DNA of 64,000 nucleotides from Stenotrophomonas sp. WZN-1 (GTDB lineage: Bacteria; Pseudomonadota; Gammaproteobacteria; Xanthomonadales; Xanthomonadaceae), in NCBI RefSeq assembly GCF_002192255.1, contig NZ_CP021768.1, positions 1,258,001 to 1,322,000 of the forward strand, in the 5' to 3' direction. A program made the translations under genes and the position numbers. Within the stretch, counting starts at the first letter, position 1. Each line of letters starts with the position of its first letter. Below the pieces are notes generated by a model. That model saw nothing but the letters and a program-made list of their open reading frames with translations. It made no database searches and was not told the origin of the DNA. Below are positions 29,386 to 38,607 of this stretch, piece by piece.

Positions 29386-29718
29386 TCAACGCCGCGCCAT
29401 CCCCGCATCCTTCGCCATCCACCACGCGAGCTGCCGGAGATATCCCCCTGCCGCTCCCGCCAATGCGCCCATCATCAGGCGTGCAAGCACCCTGGTCCCG
29501 CGCGCGGCATGCTCCCGCGCCCAAGGCAGTACCGCCACCACCTGTGCACCCAGCAACAGCATCAGTACATCCAGCCCCAGCGCGTCCACCACCGGCAGCA
29601 ACGGCAGCAGATCCGGATTGCAGGCCAGCACGATCACCAGCGCAGCACCCAGCACGGCCATCAGGCGGCGCCCAGTGGGCAGGGTAGTCCAGTGCAGCAG
29701 TCGGCTGATCAGGCGCAT
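29386..29718 (-). CDS. Small membrane protein, function unknown
   Basis: 110 residues with two or three hydrophobic segments (about 22-40, 48-68, 82-98) and a basic C-terminus (WWMAKDAGMARR). The ATG at 29718 has AAGGA seven bases upstream, which favours it over an in-frame ATG 42 bases earlier. No family recognised. It starts 14 bases after the stop of the GyrI-like gene on the same strand, so the two probably form an operon. Confidence 0.65.
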   Translation of the reverse strand: MRLISRLLHWTTLPTGRRLMAVLGAALVIVLACNPDLLPLLPVVDALGLDVLMLLLGAQVVAVLPWAREHAARGTRVLARLMMGALAGAAGGYLRQLAWWMAKDAGMARR

Positions 29719-29731
29719 GGCATTCCTTGTG

Positions 29732-30367
29732 TCACGTGTGGGAGTCCTCATCAGGCTCAATTGGCCGCACCGGCTGCCGCAGTACGGTTTTCAACCGCGC
29801 GGCGTTGGTCCTGCGCGGGTCACTCAGGTAGATCTCATGATGGGGGCCGGCAAAGGTGTATCCCAGTGCGGGCATCAGTTCGTCATGCAGATACGCCAGG
29901 ATGGGGCCTTCGTCGTCGTAGGCGCCCACGTGCATGGTCTGCAGGCTGGGGCCCTCGGCAAGGAATTCATGACGAAGGCTGGGCGGAGCCTCTCCCAGCT
30001 TCGTACGCGCCTTGCTGATCGCGGCCTGCCACTGCGCAGGGCCAATGCCCTCAGGTGTGCGGATCATTACGGTCCAGGCCCACTCATCCTTCCGCCGCGC
30101 GACGAAGCTGGCCGGATCCTCGGCGCTCCACAATGCTTCCAGTGGCGGCACCACGTAGTCCTGGCCCATGGCCTTCAGCGCGAACTTCAATGCATAGCTC
30201 ACCGAATACAGCCACTGCACGGCCTGCAGGTAGGCGGGGGCCGTGTTCGGGTCGCCGCGACCATCGACCATCACGTAGGGCAGGGGCGGCACATCGACCC
30301 GTACGAACCTGCCGGCGGGCGATTGATAGAGCGCCCGGTCGCGCTTCCTGAAGTCGATCTTGGCCAC
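29732..30367 (-). CDS. GyrI-like (SOUL/GyrI effector-binding fold) domain protein
   Basis: 211 residues. Seen: PPLPYVMVDGRGDPNTAPAY and the LQAVQWLYSVSYALKFAL segment, with HEFLAEGPSLQTMHVGAYDD, the pattern of stand-alone GyrI-like small-molecule-binding proteins. In transcription factors this fold binds drugs or other ligands; here no DNA-binding domain is attached, so the role is unknown. The start is a GTG at 30367 with a strong AGGAGG seven bases before it. Upstream in-frame ATGs have no such site. Confidence 0.82.
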   Translation of the reverse strand: MAKIDFRKRDRALYQSPAGRFVRVDVPPLPYVMVDGRGDPNTAPAYLQAVQWLYSVSYALKFALKAMGQDYVVPPLEALWSAEDPASFVARRKDEWAWTVMIRTPEGIGPAQWQAAISKARTKLGEAPPSLRHEFLAEGPSLQTMHVGAYDDEGPILAYLHDELMPALGYTFAGPHHEIYLSDPRRTNAARLKTVLRQPVRPIEPDEDSHT

Positions 30368-30560
30368 GGGCCTTCCTCCTGCGCCGAGCATCCCATGCCG
30401 GGCACCTGCCAGCACGCCTGAACAGGTTCAGATGACTTTGCCGAACGAGGGCGGACCGCCGGCCAGCACCGGATGCTAGGATGCCGCCCCCGGGCGTCCT
30501 GCCCGCCGCGCCTGCGCGGTGCGACAACGTGTCGCAGCCAGAATCGGGCCTTTCCTGCGC

Positions 30561-30608
30561 TCGATCATTGTCAATGCCTTTCTTAAATGGTGGGTGACGG
30601 CCTAAAAT
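30561..30608 (+). promoter_or_regulatory. Possible ANR/FNR site and -10 box upstream of cyoA
   Basis: TCGAT-CATT-GTCAA (30561-30574) differs from the FNR/ANR consensus TTGAT-N4-ATCAA at two positions. TAAAAT (30603-30608) could be the -10 box, with a weak TTCTTA 17 bases before it. The site would sit near -47. ANR control of cyo is known in Pseudomonas; here it is inference. The remaining gap, 30368-30719, shows no gene. Confidence 0.35.
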
Positions 30609-30719
30609 TGAAAGGCTGACTCGACCCCACCTCCCTGCCTGTCTTCCGGACCGGTGGGACCGGCTTTGGCCGGAACAGGCAGGACGGGGAACGGCATTCC
30701 CTCGCAATTGGATCGACCG

Positions 30720-31760
30720 ATGATTCCGTTGAAAACCCTTGGGCGCTGGTTGCGCCCGGGCCTGCTGCTGTCGTTGCTGGTGATGCTCACCGGTTGCGAT
30801 GCGGTGGCCATCCTCAGTCCGAAGGGCCAGATCGGCCAGGATGAGAAGACCCTGCTGATCACGGCCACCGTGCTCATGCTGCTGGTCGTCATCCCGGTCA
30901 TCATCATGACCCTGACCTTCGCGTGGAAGTATCGCGCCTCCAACACCAAGGCCCGCTACGAGCCGAAGTGGTCCCACTCGACGGCGATCGAGGTGGTGGT
31001 GTGGTCCATTCCCTGCATGATCGTGCTGGTGCTGGCGGTCCTGACCTGGCGCTCGTCGCACGCACTGGACCCGTATCGTCCGCTGGATTCGGACGTCAAG
31101 CCGGTCACCATCGAGGCGATCTCGCTGGACTGGAAGTGGCTGTTCATCTATCCGGAAGAGAAGGTGGCGGTTGTCAACGAAATCAAGTTCCCGGTCAACA
31201 CGCCGCTGAACTTCAAGATCACGTCCGATTCGGTGATGAATGCCTTCTTCATCCCGCACCTGGGCAGCATGATCTACTCGATGGCTGCGATGGAGACCAA
31301 GCTCCACCTGATCGCCAACGAGACCGGTGAATTCCCGGGCATGTCCTCGCACTACAGCGGCGCGGGCTTCGCCAAGATGCACTTCACCGCCTACTCGGTC
31401 ACCGATGCCGAATACCGCCAGTGGCTGGACCAGGTCCGTGCCGGCGAGCAGACCCTGGACAAGGCTTCGTTCAAGGCGCTGGGTGAAGCACGCAACGCCG
31501 AGTGGTACCCGGTCACCTACTTCGGCAAGACCGAAGAAGGCCTGTTCGACTGGGTCCTCGCCAAGCACATGGGTGACAACAAGCATTACGGCATGAAGCA
31601 CTCGCACGCTGGTGCCGCCGCTGCCGATGCCGCCAGCCATGAAGCGCACGAGGGCCATGCCCCCAGTGACGCGCATGATTCCAAGGAATCGGGTGAAAAC
31701 CTGGATGCCAACGAACACGAACACGCGGGCCATGCCGGCCACGCAGGTTCGGGAGAATGA
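30720..31760 (+). CDS. cyoA: Cytochrome bo3 ubiquinol oxidase subunit II
   Basis: 346 residues. Lipoprotein signal with lipobox LTGC (Cys26), two transmembrane helices, then a periplasmic cupredoxin-like domain lacking the CuA ligands, as expected of a quinol oxidase. DPKGQIG-like [35 protein letters not shown] and [16 protein letters not shown] match E. coli CyoA closely. Odd: the last 60 residues form a His/Ala/Glu-rich tail ([20 protein letters not shown] ... [11 protein letters not shown]). First gene of cyoABCD; its stop overlaps cyoB by four bases. Confidence 0.96.
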   Translation: MIPLKTLGRWLRPGLLLSLLVMLTGCDAVAILSPKGQIGQDEKTLLITATVLMLLVVIPVIIMTLTFAWKYRASNTKARYEPKWSHSTAIEVVVWSIPCMIVLVLAVLTWRSSHALDPYRPLDSDVKPVTIEAISLDWKWLFIYPEEKVAVVNEIKFPVNTPLNFKITSDSVMNAFFIPHLGSMIYSMAAMETKLHLIANETGEFPGMSSHYSGAGFAKMHFTAYSVTDAEYRQWLDQVRAGEQTLDKASFKALGEARNAEWYPVTYFGKTEEGLFDWVLAKHMGDNKHYGMKHSHAGAAAADAASHEAHEGHAPSDAHDSKESGENLDANEHEHAGHAGHAGSGE

Positions 31761-33760
31761 ACATGTTGGGTAAACTCTCAATTGAGTCGATCCCCCACGA
31801 TCCGATCGTGCTGACCACCCTGGTCGGCGCGGTGCTGGGTGGCCTGGGCGTCATGGCCCTGATCACCAAGTTCAAGCTGTGGGGCTATCTGTGGAAGGAG
31901 TGGTTCACCTCGGTGGATCACAAGAAGATCGGCGTGATGTACCTCATCGTCGCCTTCGTCATGCTGCTGCGCGGTTTCTCCGACGCCATCATGATGCGTA
32001 CCCAGCAGGCCATCGCCGTCGGTGGCTCCGAGGGTTACCTGCCGCCGCACCACTACGACCAGATCTTCACCGCCCACGGCGTGATCATGATCTTCTTCGT
32101 GGCGATGCCGTTGATCACCGGCCTGATGAACCTGGCCGTGCCGCTGCAGATCGGTGCGCGCGACGTCGCGTTCCCGTTCGTCAACTCGCTCAGCTTCTGG
32201 CTGTTCGTGTCCGGTGCGGTGCTGATCATGCTGTCGCTGTGGATCGGTGAGTTCGCTGCCACCGGCTGGCTGGCATTCCCGCCACTGTCGGGCATCGAAT
32301 ACAGTCCAAGCGTCGGCATGGACTACTACATCTGGGGTCTACAGGTCGCAGGCCTGGGTACCACGTTGAGCGGTATCAACTTCTTCATCACCATCCTGAA
32401 GATGCGTACCCCCAGCATGAAGCTGATGCAGATGCCGGTGTTCACCTGGACCGCCCTGGTGACCAACGTGCTGATCGTCGCTGCCTTCCCGGTGCTGACC
32501 ATCACCCTGGTGCTGCTGACCCTGGACCGTTACCTGGGTACGCACTTCTTCACCAATGACGGTGGCGGCAACGCCATGCTGTACATCAACCTGATCTGGA
32601 TCTGGGGTCACCCGGAGGTGTACATCCTGGTCCTGCCGGCGTTCGGTGTGTTCTCCGAAGTCATCGCGACCTTCTCGCGCAAGGCGCTGTTCGGCTACAA
32701 GGGCATGGTCTACGCCACTGCCTGCATCGGCGTGCTGTCGTTCATCGTGTGGCTGCACCACTTCTTCACCATGGGTTCGGGTGCCAACGTCAATGCCTTC
32801 TTCGGCATCACGACGATGATCATCTCGATCCCGACCGGCGTGAAGATCTTCAACTGGCTGTTCACCATGTTCCGCGGCCGCGTGCACTTCACCACCCCGG
32901 TGCTGTGGACCATCGGCTTCATGGTCACCTTCGTCATCGGCGGCATGACCGGCGTGATGCTGGCGATCCCGGCCATCGACTTCGTGCTGCACAACAGCCT
33001 GTTCCTGATCGCCCACTTCCACAACGTCATCATCGGCGGCGTGGTGTTCGGCATGTTCGCCGGCATCACCTACTGGTGGCCGAAGATGTTCGGCTTCCGC
33101 CTCAATGAGTTCTGGGGCAAGTGCGCGTTCTGGTGCTGGTTCATCGGCTTCTACGTGACCTTCATGCCGATGTACGTGCTGGGCTTCATGGGCATGACCC
33201 GTCGCCTGCAGAGCACGGTCAACCCGGCCTATGAGCCGCTGCTGCTGATCGCAGCTGCGGGTGCCTTCATCGTCGGCGCCGGCATCCTGTGCCAGATCAT
33301 CCAGGTGGCCGTGTCGATCCGCGACCGCAAGAAGACCGTCGACCTGACCGGCGACCCGTGGGATGCGCGTACGCTGGAGTGGGAAACCTCTTCGCCGCCG
33401 GCCTTCTACAACTTCGGCACCCTGCCGGAAGTCACCGAGCTGGACGATTTCTGGGAGCGCAAGCAGCGTGGTGAAGCCTGGCCGAAGCCGGCCAAGTACA
33501 CCGACATCCACATGCCGCGCAATACCGGCACGGGCGTTGTCATCGGTGCCTTCAGCCTGGTGTTCGGCTTCGCGATGATCTGGCACATCTGGTGGCTGGC
33601 CATCGTCGGCTTCGTCGGCATGATCGCCACGTTCATCTACCGCACCTTCGACCAGGACGTGGACTACTGGGTCCCGGCCGCCGAGGTGGAACGCATCGAG
33701 AACGAACACCGCAAGCACCTGGAAGCCCAGGGCCTGGTGAAGTCGGAGCTGAAGGCATGA
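31757..33760 (+). CDS. cyoB: Cytochrome bo3 ubiquinol oxidase subunit I
   Basis: 667-residue catalytic subunit with about 15 membrane helices. It carries haem b, haem o3 and CuB, reduces oxygen to water and pumps protons. Seen: [26 protein letters not shown] with an early haem ligand; [20 protein letters not shown] with the CuB His and cross-linked Tyr; WLHHFFTMG with the CuB His pair; and [13 protein letters not shown] with the haem ligands. Length equals that of E. coli CyoB. Overlaps cyoA and cyoC by four bases each. Confidence 0.98.
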   Translation: MNMLGKLSIESIPHDPIVLTTLVGAVLGGLGVMALITKFKLWGYLWKEWFTSVDHKKIGVMYLIVAFVMLLRGFSDAIMMRTQQAIAVGGSEGYLPPHHYDQIFTAHGVIMIFFVAMPLITGLMNLAVPLQIGARDVAFPFVNSLSFWLFVSGAVLIMLSLWIGEFAATGWLAFPPLSGIEYSPSVGMDYYIWGLQVAGLGTTLSGINFFITILKMRTPSMKLMQMPVFTWTALVTNVLIVAAFPVLTITLVLLTLDRYLGTHFFTNDGGGNAMLYINLIWIWGHPEVYILVLPAFGVFSEVIATFSRKALFGYKGMVYATACIGVLSFIVWLHHFFTMGSGANVNAFFGITTMIISIPTGVKIFNWLFTMFRGRVHFTTPVLWTIGFMVTFVIGGMTGVMLAIPAIDFVLHNSLFLIAHFHNVIIGGVVFGMFAGITYWWPKMFGFRLNEFWGKCAFWCWFIGFYVTFMPMYVLGFMGMTRRLQSTVNPAYEPLLLIAAAGAFIVGAGILCQIIQVAVSIRDRKKTVDLTGDPWDARTLEWETSSPPAFYNFGTLPEVTELDDFWERKQRGEAWPKPAKYTDIHMPRNTGTGVVIGAFSLVFGFAMIWHIWWLAIVGFVGMIATFIYRTFDQDVDYWVPAAEVERIENEHRKHLEAQGLVKSELKA

Positions 33761-34395
33761 GCACCAATACCTCGACCCTGAGCCACGGGCACGCCGCGCA
33801 CGCGGCGGCCCATGGCCATGACGACCACGAGCACCACGACACCGGCGGCAACACCGTCTTCGGTTTCTGGGTGTACCTGATGAGCGACTGCCTCATCTTC
33901 GCCTCGCTGTTCGCCACCTACGTGGTGCTGGCCGGCGGTACCGATGGTGGCCCCACCGCGAAGGACCTGTTCGAGCTGCCGTTCGTGGCGTGGGAAACCG
34001 CGCTGCTGCTGACCTCGTCGCTGACCTTCGGCCTGGGCATGATCGCCATGCACCGCAAGCAGATGGGCCAGATGTACCTGTGGCTGGGCATCACCTGGCT
34101 GCTGGGCTTTGGCTTCATGTGCATGGAAGTGTGGGAATTCCAGCACCTGATCCACCAGGGCTACGGCCCGGACCGCAGTGCCTTCCTGTCGGCGTTCTTC
34201 GCCTTGGTCGGCACCCACGGCCTGCACGTCAGCGCCGGCCTGCTGTGGCTGCTGGTGATGTTCGTGCAGCTGAAGAAGTACGGCCTGACCCCGACCAACA
34301 AGACCCGCATGGCGTGCCTGAGCCTGTTCTGGCACTTCCTGGACCTGATCTGGATCGGCGTGTTCTCCGTCGTCTACCTCAATGGAGCGCTGTAA
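33757..34395 (+). CDS. cyoC: Cytochrome bo3 ubiquinol oxidase subunit III
   Basis: 212 residues with five membrane helices, the oxidase subunit III fold. [20 protein letters not shown] and [19 protein letters not shown] are diagnostic. The N-terminus is unusually His-rich ([19 protein letters not shown]). The ATG at 33757 overlaps cyoB, and its stop shares a base with the cyoD start. Confidence 0.96.
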   Translation: MSTNTSTLSHGHAAHAAAHGHDDHEHHDTGGNTVFGFWVYLMSDCLIFASLFATYVVLAGGTDGGPTAKDLFELPFVAWETALLLTSSLTFGLGMIAMHRKQMGQMYLWLGITWLLGFGFMCMEVWEFQHLIHQGYGPDRSAFLSAFFALVGTHGLHVSAGLLWLLVMFVQLKKYGLTPTNKTRMACLSLFWHFLDLIWIGVFSVVYLNGAL

Positions 34396-34736
34396 TGGCA
34401 CATGACAACCATGCACACGATCACGGCACCGGTGGCGAAAGCCACGGCAGCGTGAAGTCGTACCTGATCGGCTTCGTGCTGGCGGTGGTGCTGACCGTCA
34501 TCCCGTTCTGGATGGTGATGTCGGGTGACTTCTCCCGCACCGTCAACGGTGTGGTGATCGCGGTCACCGCGGTGCTGCAGATGCTGGTCCACCTGGTGTT
34601 CTTCCTGCACCTGGACCGCTCTTCGGAAAGCCGCTGGAACGTCAACGCTGCGGCCTTCACCGTTGTGGTGATCGGCATCATCGTGGTCGGTACCCTGTGG
34701 GTCATGCACAACATGAACGTGCACATGATGCACTGA
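34395..34736 (+). CDS. cyoD: Cytochrome bo3 ubiquinol oxidase subunit IV
   Basis: 113 residues, three membrane helices, the small assembly subunit. GSVKSYLIGFVLAVVLTVIP and MLVHLVFFLHLDRSSE are typical CyoD. It begins with a short His-rich stretch ([11 protein letters not shown]). Last gene of the operon: a terminator follows, and no cyoE (haem O synthase) is present, so that enzyme must be encoded elsewhere. Confidence 0.95.
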   Translation: MAHDNHAHDHGTGGESHGSVKSYLIGFVLAVVLTVIPFWMVMSGDFSRTVNGVVIAVTAVLQMLVHLVFFLHLDRSSESRWNVNAAAFTVVVIGIIVVGTLWVMHNMNVHMMH

Positions 34737-34763
34737 CGTCTTCGCGACGTTGCCACGCAGAAT

Positions 34764-34786
34764 GGCCGCCCTCGGGCGGCCTTTTT
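34764..34786 (+). terminator. Terminator of cyoABCD
   Basis: GGCCGCCC-TC-GGGCGGCC followed by TTTTT, 27 bases after the cyoD stop codon. Confidence 0.9.
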
Positions 34787-34820
34787 GTTTGCAGTGCAGG
34801 GGGGGAGGGCGGCGAGGAAC

Positions 34821-34874
34821 ATCCACGCATGGCGTGGATCTTCTGGCGTGGTGGGTGCGGAGCTTGCTCCGCAC
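34821..34874. repeat. Composite hairpin pair, second copy
   Basis: ATCCACGC-ATG-GCGTGGAT (34821-34839) is followed by GTGCGGAGC-TT-GCTCCGCAC (34855-34874). It has the same order and orientation as the pair at 16144-16224. It ends six bases before the stop codon of the next, minus-strand gene, so it probably forms the transcript end of that gene. Confidence 0.7.
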
Positions 34875-34880
34875 ACCGGC

Positions 34881-36938
34881 TCACCCCACCCGGCGCAGGA
34901 ACTCCTCGGCATCCATCGGCCGGCCCAGGTGATAACCCTGCAACTGGTCGCAGCCCAGCTCGCTCAGGTATTCGCGCTGCGCCTGGGTCTCCACGCCTTC
35001 GGCCACCACCTGCAGCTGCAGGGTGCGGCCCAGCGCGATGATCGACGAGACGATGGCGGCGTCCTCGTCATTGCGTTCCAGGTCGTGCACGAACGCACGA
35101 TCGATCTTCAGTTCGGTGGCCGGCATGCGCTTGAGGTACAGCAGGCTGGAATAGCCGGTGCCGAAATCATCGATGGCGATGTGCACGCCCATCGCGGTCA
35201 GGTCGTTGAGGATCGCCAGGCTGGCGTCGACGTCCTTCATCGCCGTGGTCTCGGTGATCTCCAGGGTCAGGCGTGCCGGTTCGATCCGGTGCCGCTGCAG
35301 CACCTCGCGCACGCTGTCCAGCAGCGCCGGCGAGGCGAACTGCAACGGCGACAGGTTCACCGCCATCGACCATTCCGTATGCCCGGCCTCGTGCCATGTA
35401 CGCAGCTGCGCACAGGCGCGGTCCAGTACCCAGTCGCCGATCGGCAGGATCAGGCCGCTGCGCTCGGCGATGGGAATGAACACATCCGGCGCCAGCAGGC
35501 CCAGTTCCGGGTGCTGCCAGCGCAGCAGCGCCTCGGCGCCGGTAGCCGGTGCGCCAGCGGCCGGGAACTTCGGCTGGTAGTGCAGCAGCAGCTCGTCACG
35601 CGCGATCGCCTTGCGCAGGTCCTGCAGCAGGCGCAGCTGGCGGTTGGCGCTGAGCTGCATCGACGGGGTGAAGAAGGTATAGCCGTTCCGCCCGGTTTCC
35701 TTGGTGTGGTACATCGCCGCATCGGCGTGCGCCATCAGCTCGCGCTCGTTGCTGGCGTCATCCGGGTACAGGGCGATGCCCAGGCTGGCGCTGACCTGCA
35801 GTTCGGCCGCATCCAGCGTGAACGGTTCGCCGGCAGCGGCGATGATGCGCTCGGCCACCACCACCGCATCGTCGGGAATATCGATGGCCAGCACGATCAC
35901 GAACTCGTCGCCGCCGAGACGGGCAAACGTATCCTGCGGCCGCAGCAGGCTGCCGATGCGCTGCGCCACCGCCACCAGCAGGCGGTCGCCGAGCTGGTGG
36001 CCATAGGCATCATTGACCGCCTTGAAACCGTCCAGGTCGCAGAACATCACCGCCACCGCATGGTTGCGGCGTCGCGCCTTCTCGATGGCCTGCTCGATGC
36101 GGTCCTGCAGGAGCATGCGGTTGGGCAGCTGGGTCAACGGGTCATGCAGTGCGGCCTGGATCAGCTTGTTGTTGGCGTGCGCCAGCGAGTCGGCCAGCAG
36201 CCCGGTGCGCACGCGCATCTGCCGGTCGAACAGCGAGGCCACCAGGGCGATGCCAAGCGTGGCCACGGTGGTGACGATCACCAGCACCGCCAGCCAGCGC
36301 GTGTCGATGCCACCACTGCCGACGGCGCCACAGATACTGCCCTCGGGGAAGCGCGCGGCGGCCATGCCGGTGTAATGCATGCCAACGATGGCCAGGCCCA
36401 TTACCAGTGACGCGAGCGCGCGCAGGAGCAGGGTGTGGCGGTGCTCGGCGCGCAGGCGGAAAGCGATCCACAGGGCGGCACCGGCGGCACCGATGGCCAC
36501 CGCGATGGAGGCGGCAAACCAGCCGGCGTGGTAGTCGATGCCCGGCTGCATGCGCATCGCCGCCATGCCCAGGTAATGCATGGTGGCGATGCCCAGGCCC
36601 ATCAGCACGGCACCGGCCAGCAGCCGGCGCCAGGGCAGGCTGGGCCGCGACACCAGCCACAGCGCATAGGCCGAGGCGCCGATCGAGACCGCCAGCGAAT
36701 ACAGGGTGATGCCAAGGTCGTAACCCACCGGAATCGGCAGGTCGAAGGCGAGCATGCCGATGAAGTGCATCGACCAGATGCCCAGCCCCATGGCCGCCGC
36801 GCCCCCGGTCAGCCACCAGCGGGCCACCCGGCCCTCGGCCGTGGCCAGTCGCCCGGCCATGTCCAGCGCTGTGTACGAAGCAAGAATGGCCACCAGCAGG
36901 GAGATGATGACCAGGCTCTGACTGTAACTGCCAGTCAT
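34881..36938 (-). CDS. MHYT-GGDEF-EAL cyclic-di-GMP signalling protein
   Basis: 685 residues. The N-terminal membrane MHYT sensor (about 1-235, seven helices) carries the repeated motifs MHFIGM, MHYLGM and MHYTGM, proposed to bind copper and sense oxygen, CO or NO. A GGDEF diguanylate cyclase domain (about 260-425) has an intact FARLGGDEFVIV. An EAL phosphodiesterase domain (about 435-680) has EALLRW, EITETTAMKD, DDFGTGYSSL, KIDRAFV and EGVET, so both halves look catalytically complete. It could switch c-di-GMP synthesis or breakdown with respiratory state. It is convergent with cyoABCD. Confidence 0.94.
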   Translation of the reverse strand: MTGSYSQSLVIISLLVAILASYTALDMAGRLATAEGRVARWWLTGGAAAMGLGIWSMHFIGMLAFDLPIPVGYDLGITLYSLAVSIGASAYALWLVSRPSLPWRRLLAGAVLMGLGIATMHYLGMAAMRMQPGIDYHAGWFAASIAVAIGAAGAALWIAFRLRAEHRHTLLLRALASLVMGLAIVGMHYTGMAAARFPEGSICGAVGSGGIDTRWLAVLVIVTTVATLGIALVASLFDRQMRVRTGLLADSLAHANNKLIQAALHDPLTQLPNRMLLQDRIEQAIEKARRRNHAVAVMFCDLDGFKAVNDAYGHQLGDRLLVAVAQRIGSLLRPQDTFARLGGDEFVIVLAIDIPDDAVVVAERIIAAAGEPFTLDAAELQVSASLGIALYPDDASNERELMAHADAAMYHTKETGRNGYTFFTPSMQLSANRQLRLLQDLRKAIARDELLLHYQPKFPAAGAPATGAEALLRWQHPELGLLAPDVFIPIAERSGLILPIGDWVLDRACAQLRTWHEAGHTEWSMAVNLSPLQFASPALLDSVREVLQRHRIEPARLTLEITETTAMKDVDASLAILNDLTAMGVHIAIDDFGTGYSSLLYLKRMPATELKIDRAFVHDLERNDEDAAIVSSIIALGRTLQLQVVAEGVETQAQREYLSELGCDQLQGYHLGRPMDAEEFLRRVG

Positions 36939-37086
36939 GTTGAATCCAGTGGGGAGGGAGGGGCGCCCGCAAGGCGCACGCCCGCGACCCCTATCGGCGC
37001 GGGTGGGCAGGACTTGAGCGGTCGCAGCACCTGCGACCCGGCTCGGCTATCCTGCCACGCCTGTTCCCGTTGCTGGAAATCATCCG

Positions 37087-38463
37087 ATGGCAAAAGCCCG
37101 CACCGCCTACGTCTGCAATGAATGCGGCGCCGAATTCAGCAAGTGGCAGGGCCAATGCACCGAGTGCAACGCCTGGAACTCGCTGTCGGAAATCGTGCTG
37201 GAAAGCGCGGCGGCGGCCAAGGCGCCGGCCTCGCGCCGGGCCGGCTGGGCCGGCAAGATCGACCCGCCGAAGATCACCGCGCTGAAGGACGTGGAGCAGA
37301 CCGAGCATCGCAGGGTCTCCACCGGCATCGGCGAGTTCGACCGGGTGCTGGGCGGTGGCCTGGTCGAGGGCGCGGTGGTGCTGGTCGGTGGCGATCCGGG
37401 CATCGGCAAGTCGACGCTGCTTCTGCAGGCGGTGGCGAAGATGGCCGCCGTGCTGCCGGTGCTGTACGTCACGGGCGAGGAGTCGCTGGCGCAGGTCGCC
37501 GGCCGCGCGCACCGGCTGGAGCTGCCGCTGGACGGGGTCAACGCGCTGGCCGAGACCGGGGTGGAGTCGATCCTGCAGCATGCATCCAAGGCCGGCCCGC
37601 GGCTGATCGTGGCCGACTCCGTGCAGACCCTGTGGACCGAGAGCCTGACCGCTGCGCCGGGATCGGTCAGCCAGGTGCGCGAGAGCGCGGCACGGCTGGT
37701 GCGGTTCGCCAAGGAGACCGGCACCGCCGTGTTCCTGGTCGGCCACGTGACCAAGGAGGGCGGCATCGCTGGTCCGCGCGTGCTCGAGCACATGGTTGAC
37801 GCGGTGCTGTACTTCGAGGGCGAGAGCGGCAGCCGCTTCCGCCTGCTGCGCGCGTTCAAGAACCGCTTCGGTGCGGTCAACGAACTGGGCGTGTTCGCGA
37901 TGGGCGACAAGGGCCTGAAGGAGGTCTCCAACCCATCGGCGATCTTCCTGTCCGGCGGCAGCACCCATCAACCGGGCAGCTGCGTGATGGTCACCCGCGA
38001 GGGCACCCGGCCGCTGCTGGTGGAAGTGCAGGCGCTGGTCGATGCGTCGCCGCTGTCGAACCCGCGCCGTGTCGCGGTCGGCCTGGAGCAGAACCGCCTG
38101 GCCATGCTGCTGGCGGTGCTGCATCGCCACGGGGGCGTGCTGGTTGGCGACCAGGACGTGTTCGTCAACGTGGTCGGTGGCATCCGCGTGCAGGAGACCG
38201 CCGCCGACCTGCCGGTGCTGCTGGCGGTACTGTCCTCGCTGCAGGATCGGCCGTTGGCGGAAAAGACCATTGCCTTCGGCGAGGTGGGCCTGTCCGGCGA
38301 GATCCGCCCGGTGCCCAATGGCGAAGACCGCCTGCGCGAGGCCGCCACCCATGGCTTCAAGCGCGCCATCGTGCCCAAGGCCAATGCGCCCAAGGGCGGT
38401 TCGGTGAAGGGCATGGAAGTGATCGCGGTGGAGCGCCTGTCCGAGGCGATCGACGCGGCGTGA
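37087..38463 (+). CDS. radA: DNA repair protein RadA
   Basis: 458-residue RecA-like helicase that extends branches during homologous recombination. N-terminal C4 zinc finger: Cys10, Cys13, Cys24, Cys27 (VCNECGAEFSKWQGQCTEC). Walker A GGDPGIGKSTLLLQ is at about residue 101. The RadA-specific KNRFGAVNELGVF is present, with a C-terminal Lon-like domain (GLSGEIRPVPNGEDRLREA). A degenerate SMAG stem lies just after the stop. It is divergent from the MHYT protein gene. Confidence 0.97.
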   Translation: MAKARTAYVCNECGAEFSKWQGQCTECNAWNSLSEIVLESAAAAKAPASRRAGWAGKIDPPKITALKDVEQTEHRRVSTGIGEFDRVLGGGLVEGAVVLVGGDPGIGKSTLLLQAVAKMAAVLPVLYVTGEESLAQVAGRAHRLELPLDGVNALAETGVESILQHASKAGPRLIVADSVQTLWTESLTAAPGSVSQVRESAARLVRFAKETGTAVFLVGHVTKEGGIAGPRVLEHMVDAVLYFEGESGSRFRLLRAFKNRFGAVNELGVFAMGDKGLKEVSNPSAIFLSGGSTHQPGSCVMVTREGTRPLLVEVQALVDASPLSNPRRVAVGLEQNRLAMLLAVLHRHGGVLVGDQDVFVNVVGGIRVQETAADLPVLLAVLSSLQDRPLAEKTIAFGEVGLSGEIRPVPNGEDRLREAATHGFKRAIVPKANAPKGGSVKGMEVIAVERLSEAIDAA

Positions 38464-38466
38464 TCG

Positions 38467-38485
38467 CGCCGGGCATGGCCCGGCG
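38467..38485. repeat. Degenerate SMAG stem
   Basis: CGCCGGGC-ATG-GCCCGGCG without a complete GTAG head, three bases after the radA stop. It probably works as the 3' stem-loop of the radA transcript. Confidence 0.6.
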
Positions 38486-38607
38486 TCACCACCGCGCACG
38501 TGGAATACGGCGGCCGACACGGCAACGGTCAGCCTCCCTGTGCTAGTTTTTCCCGCTCGACGAAGACGCCCGCTGGCGTCTTTCCGTGCCCAGGAGTAAA
38601 CGATTAC

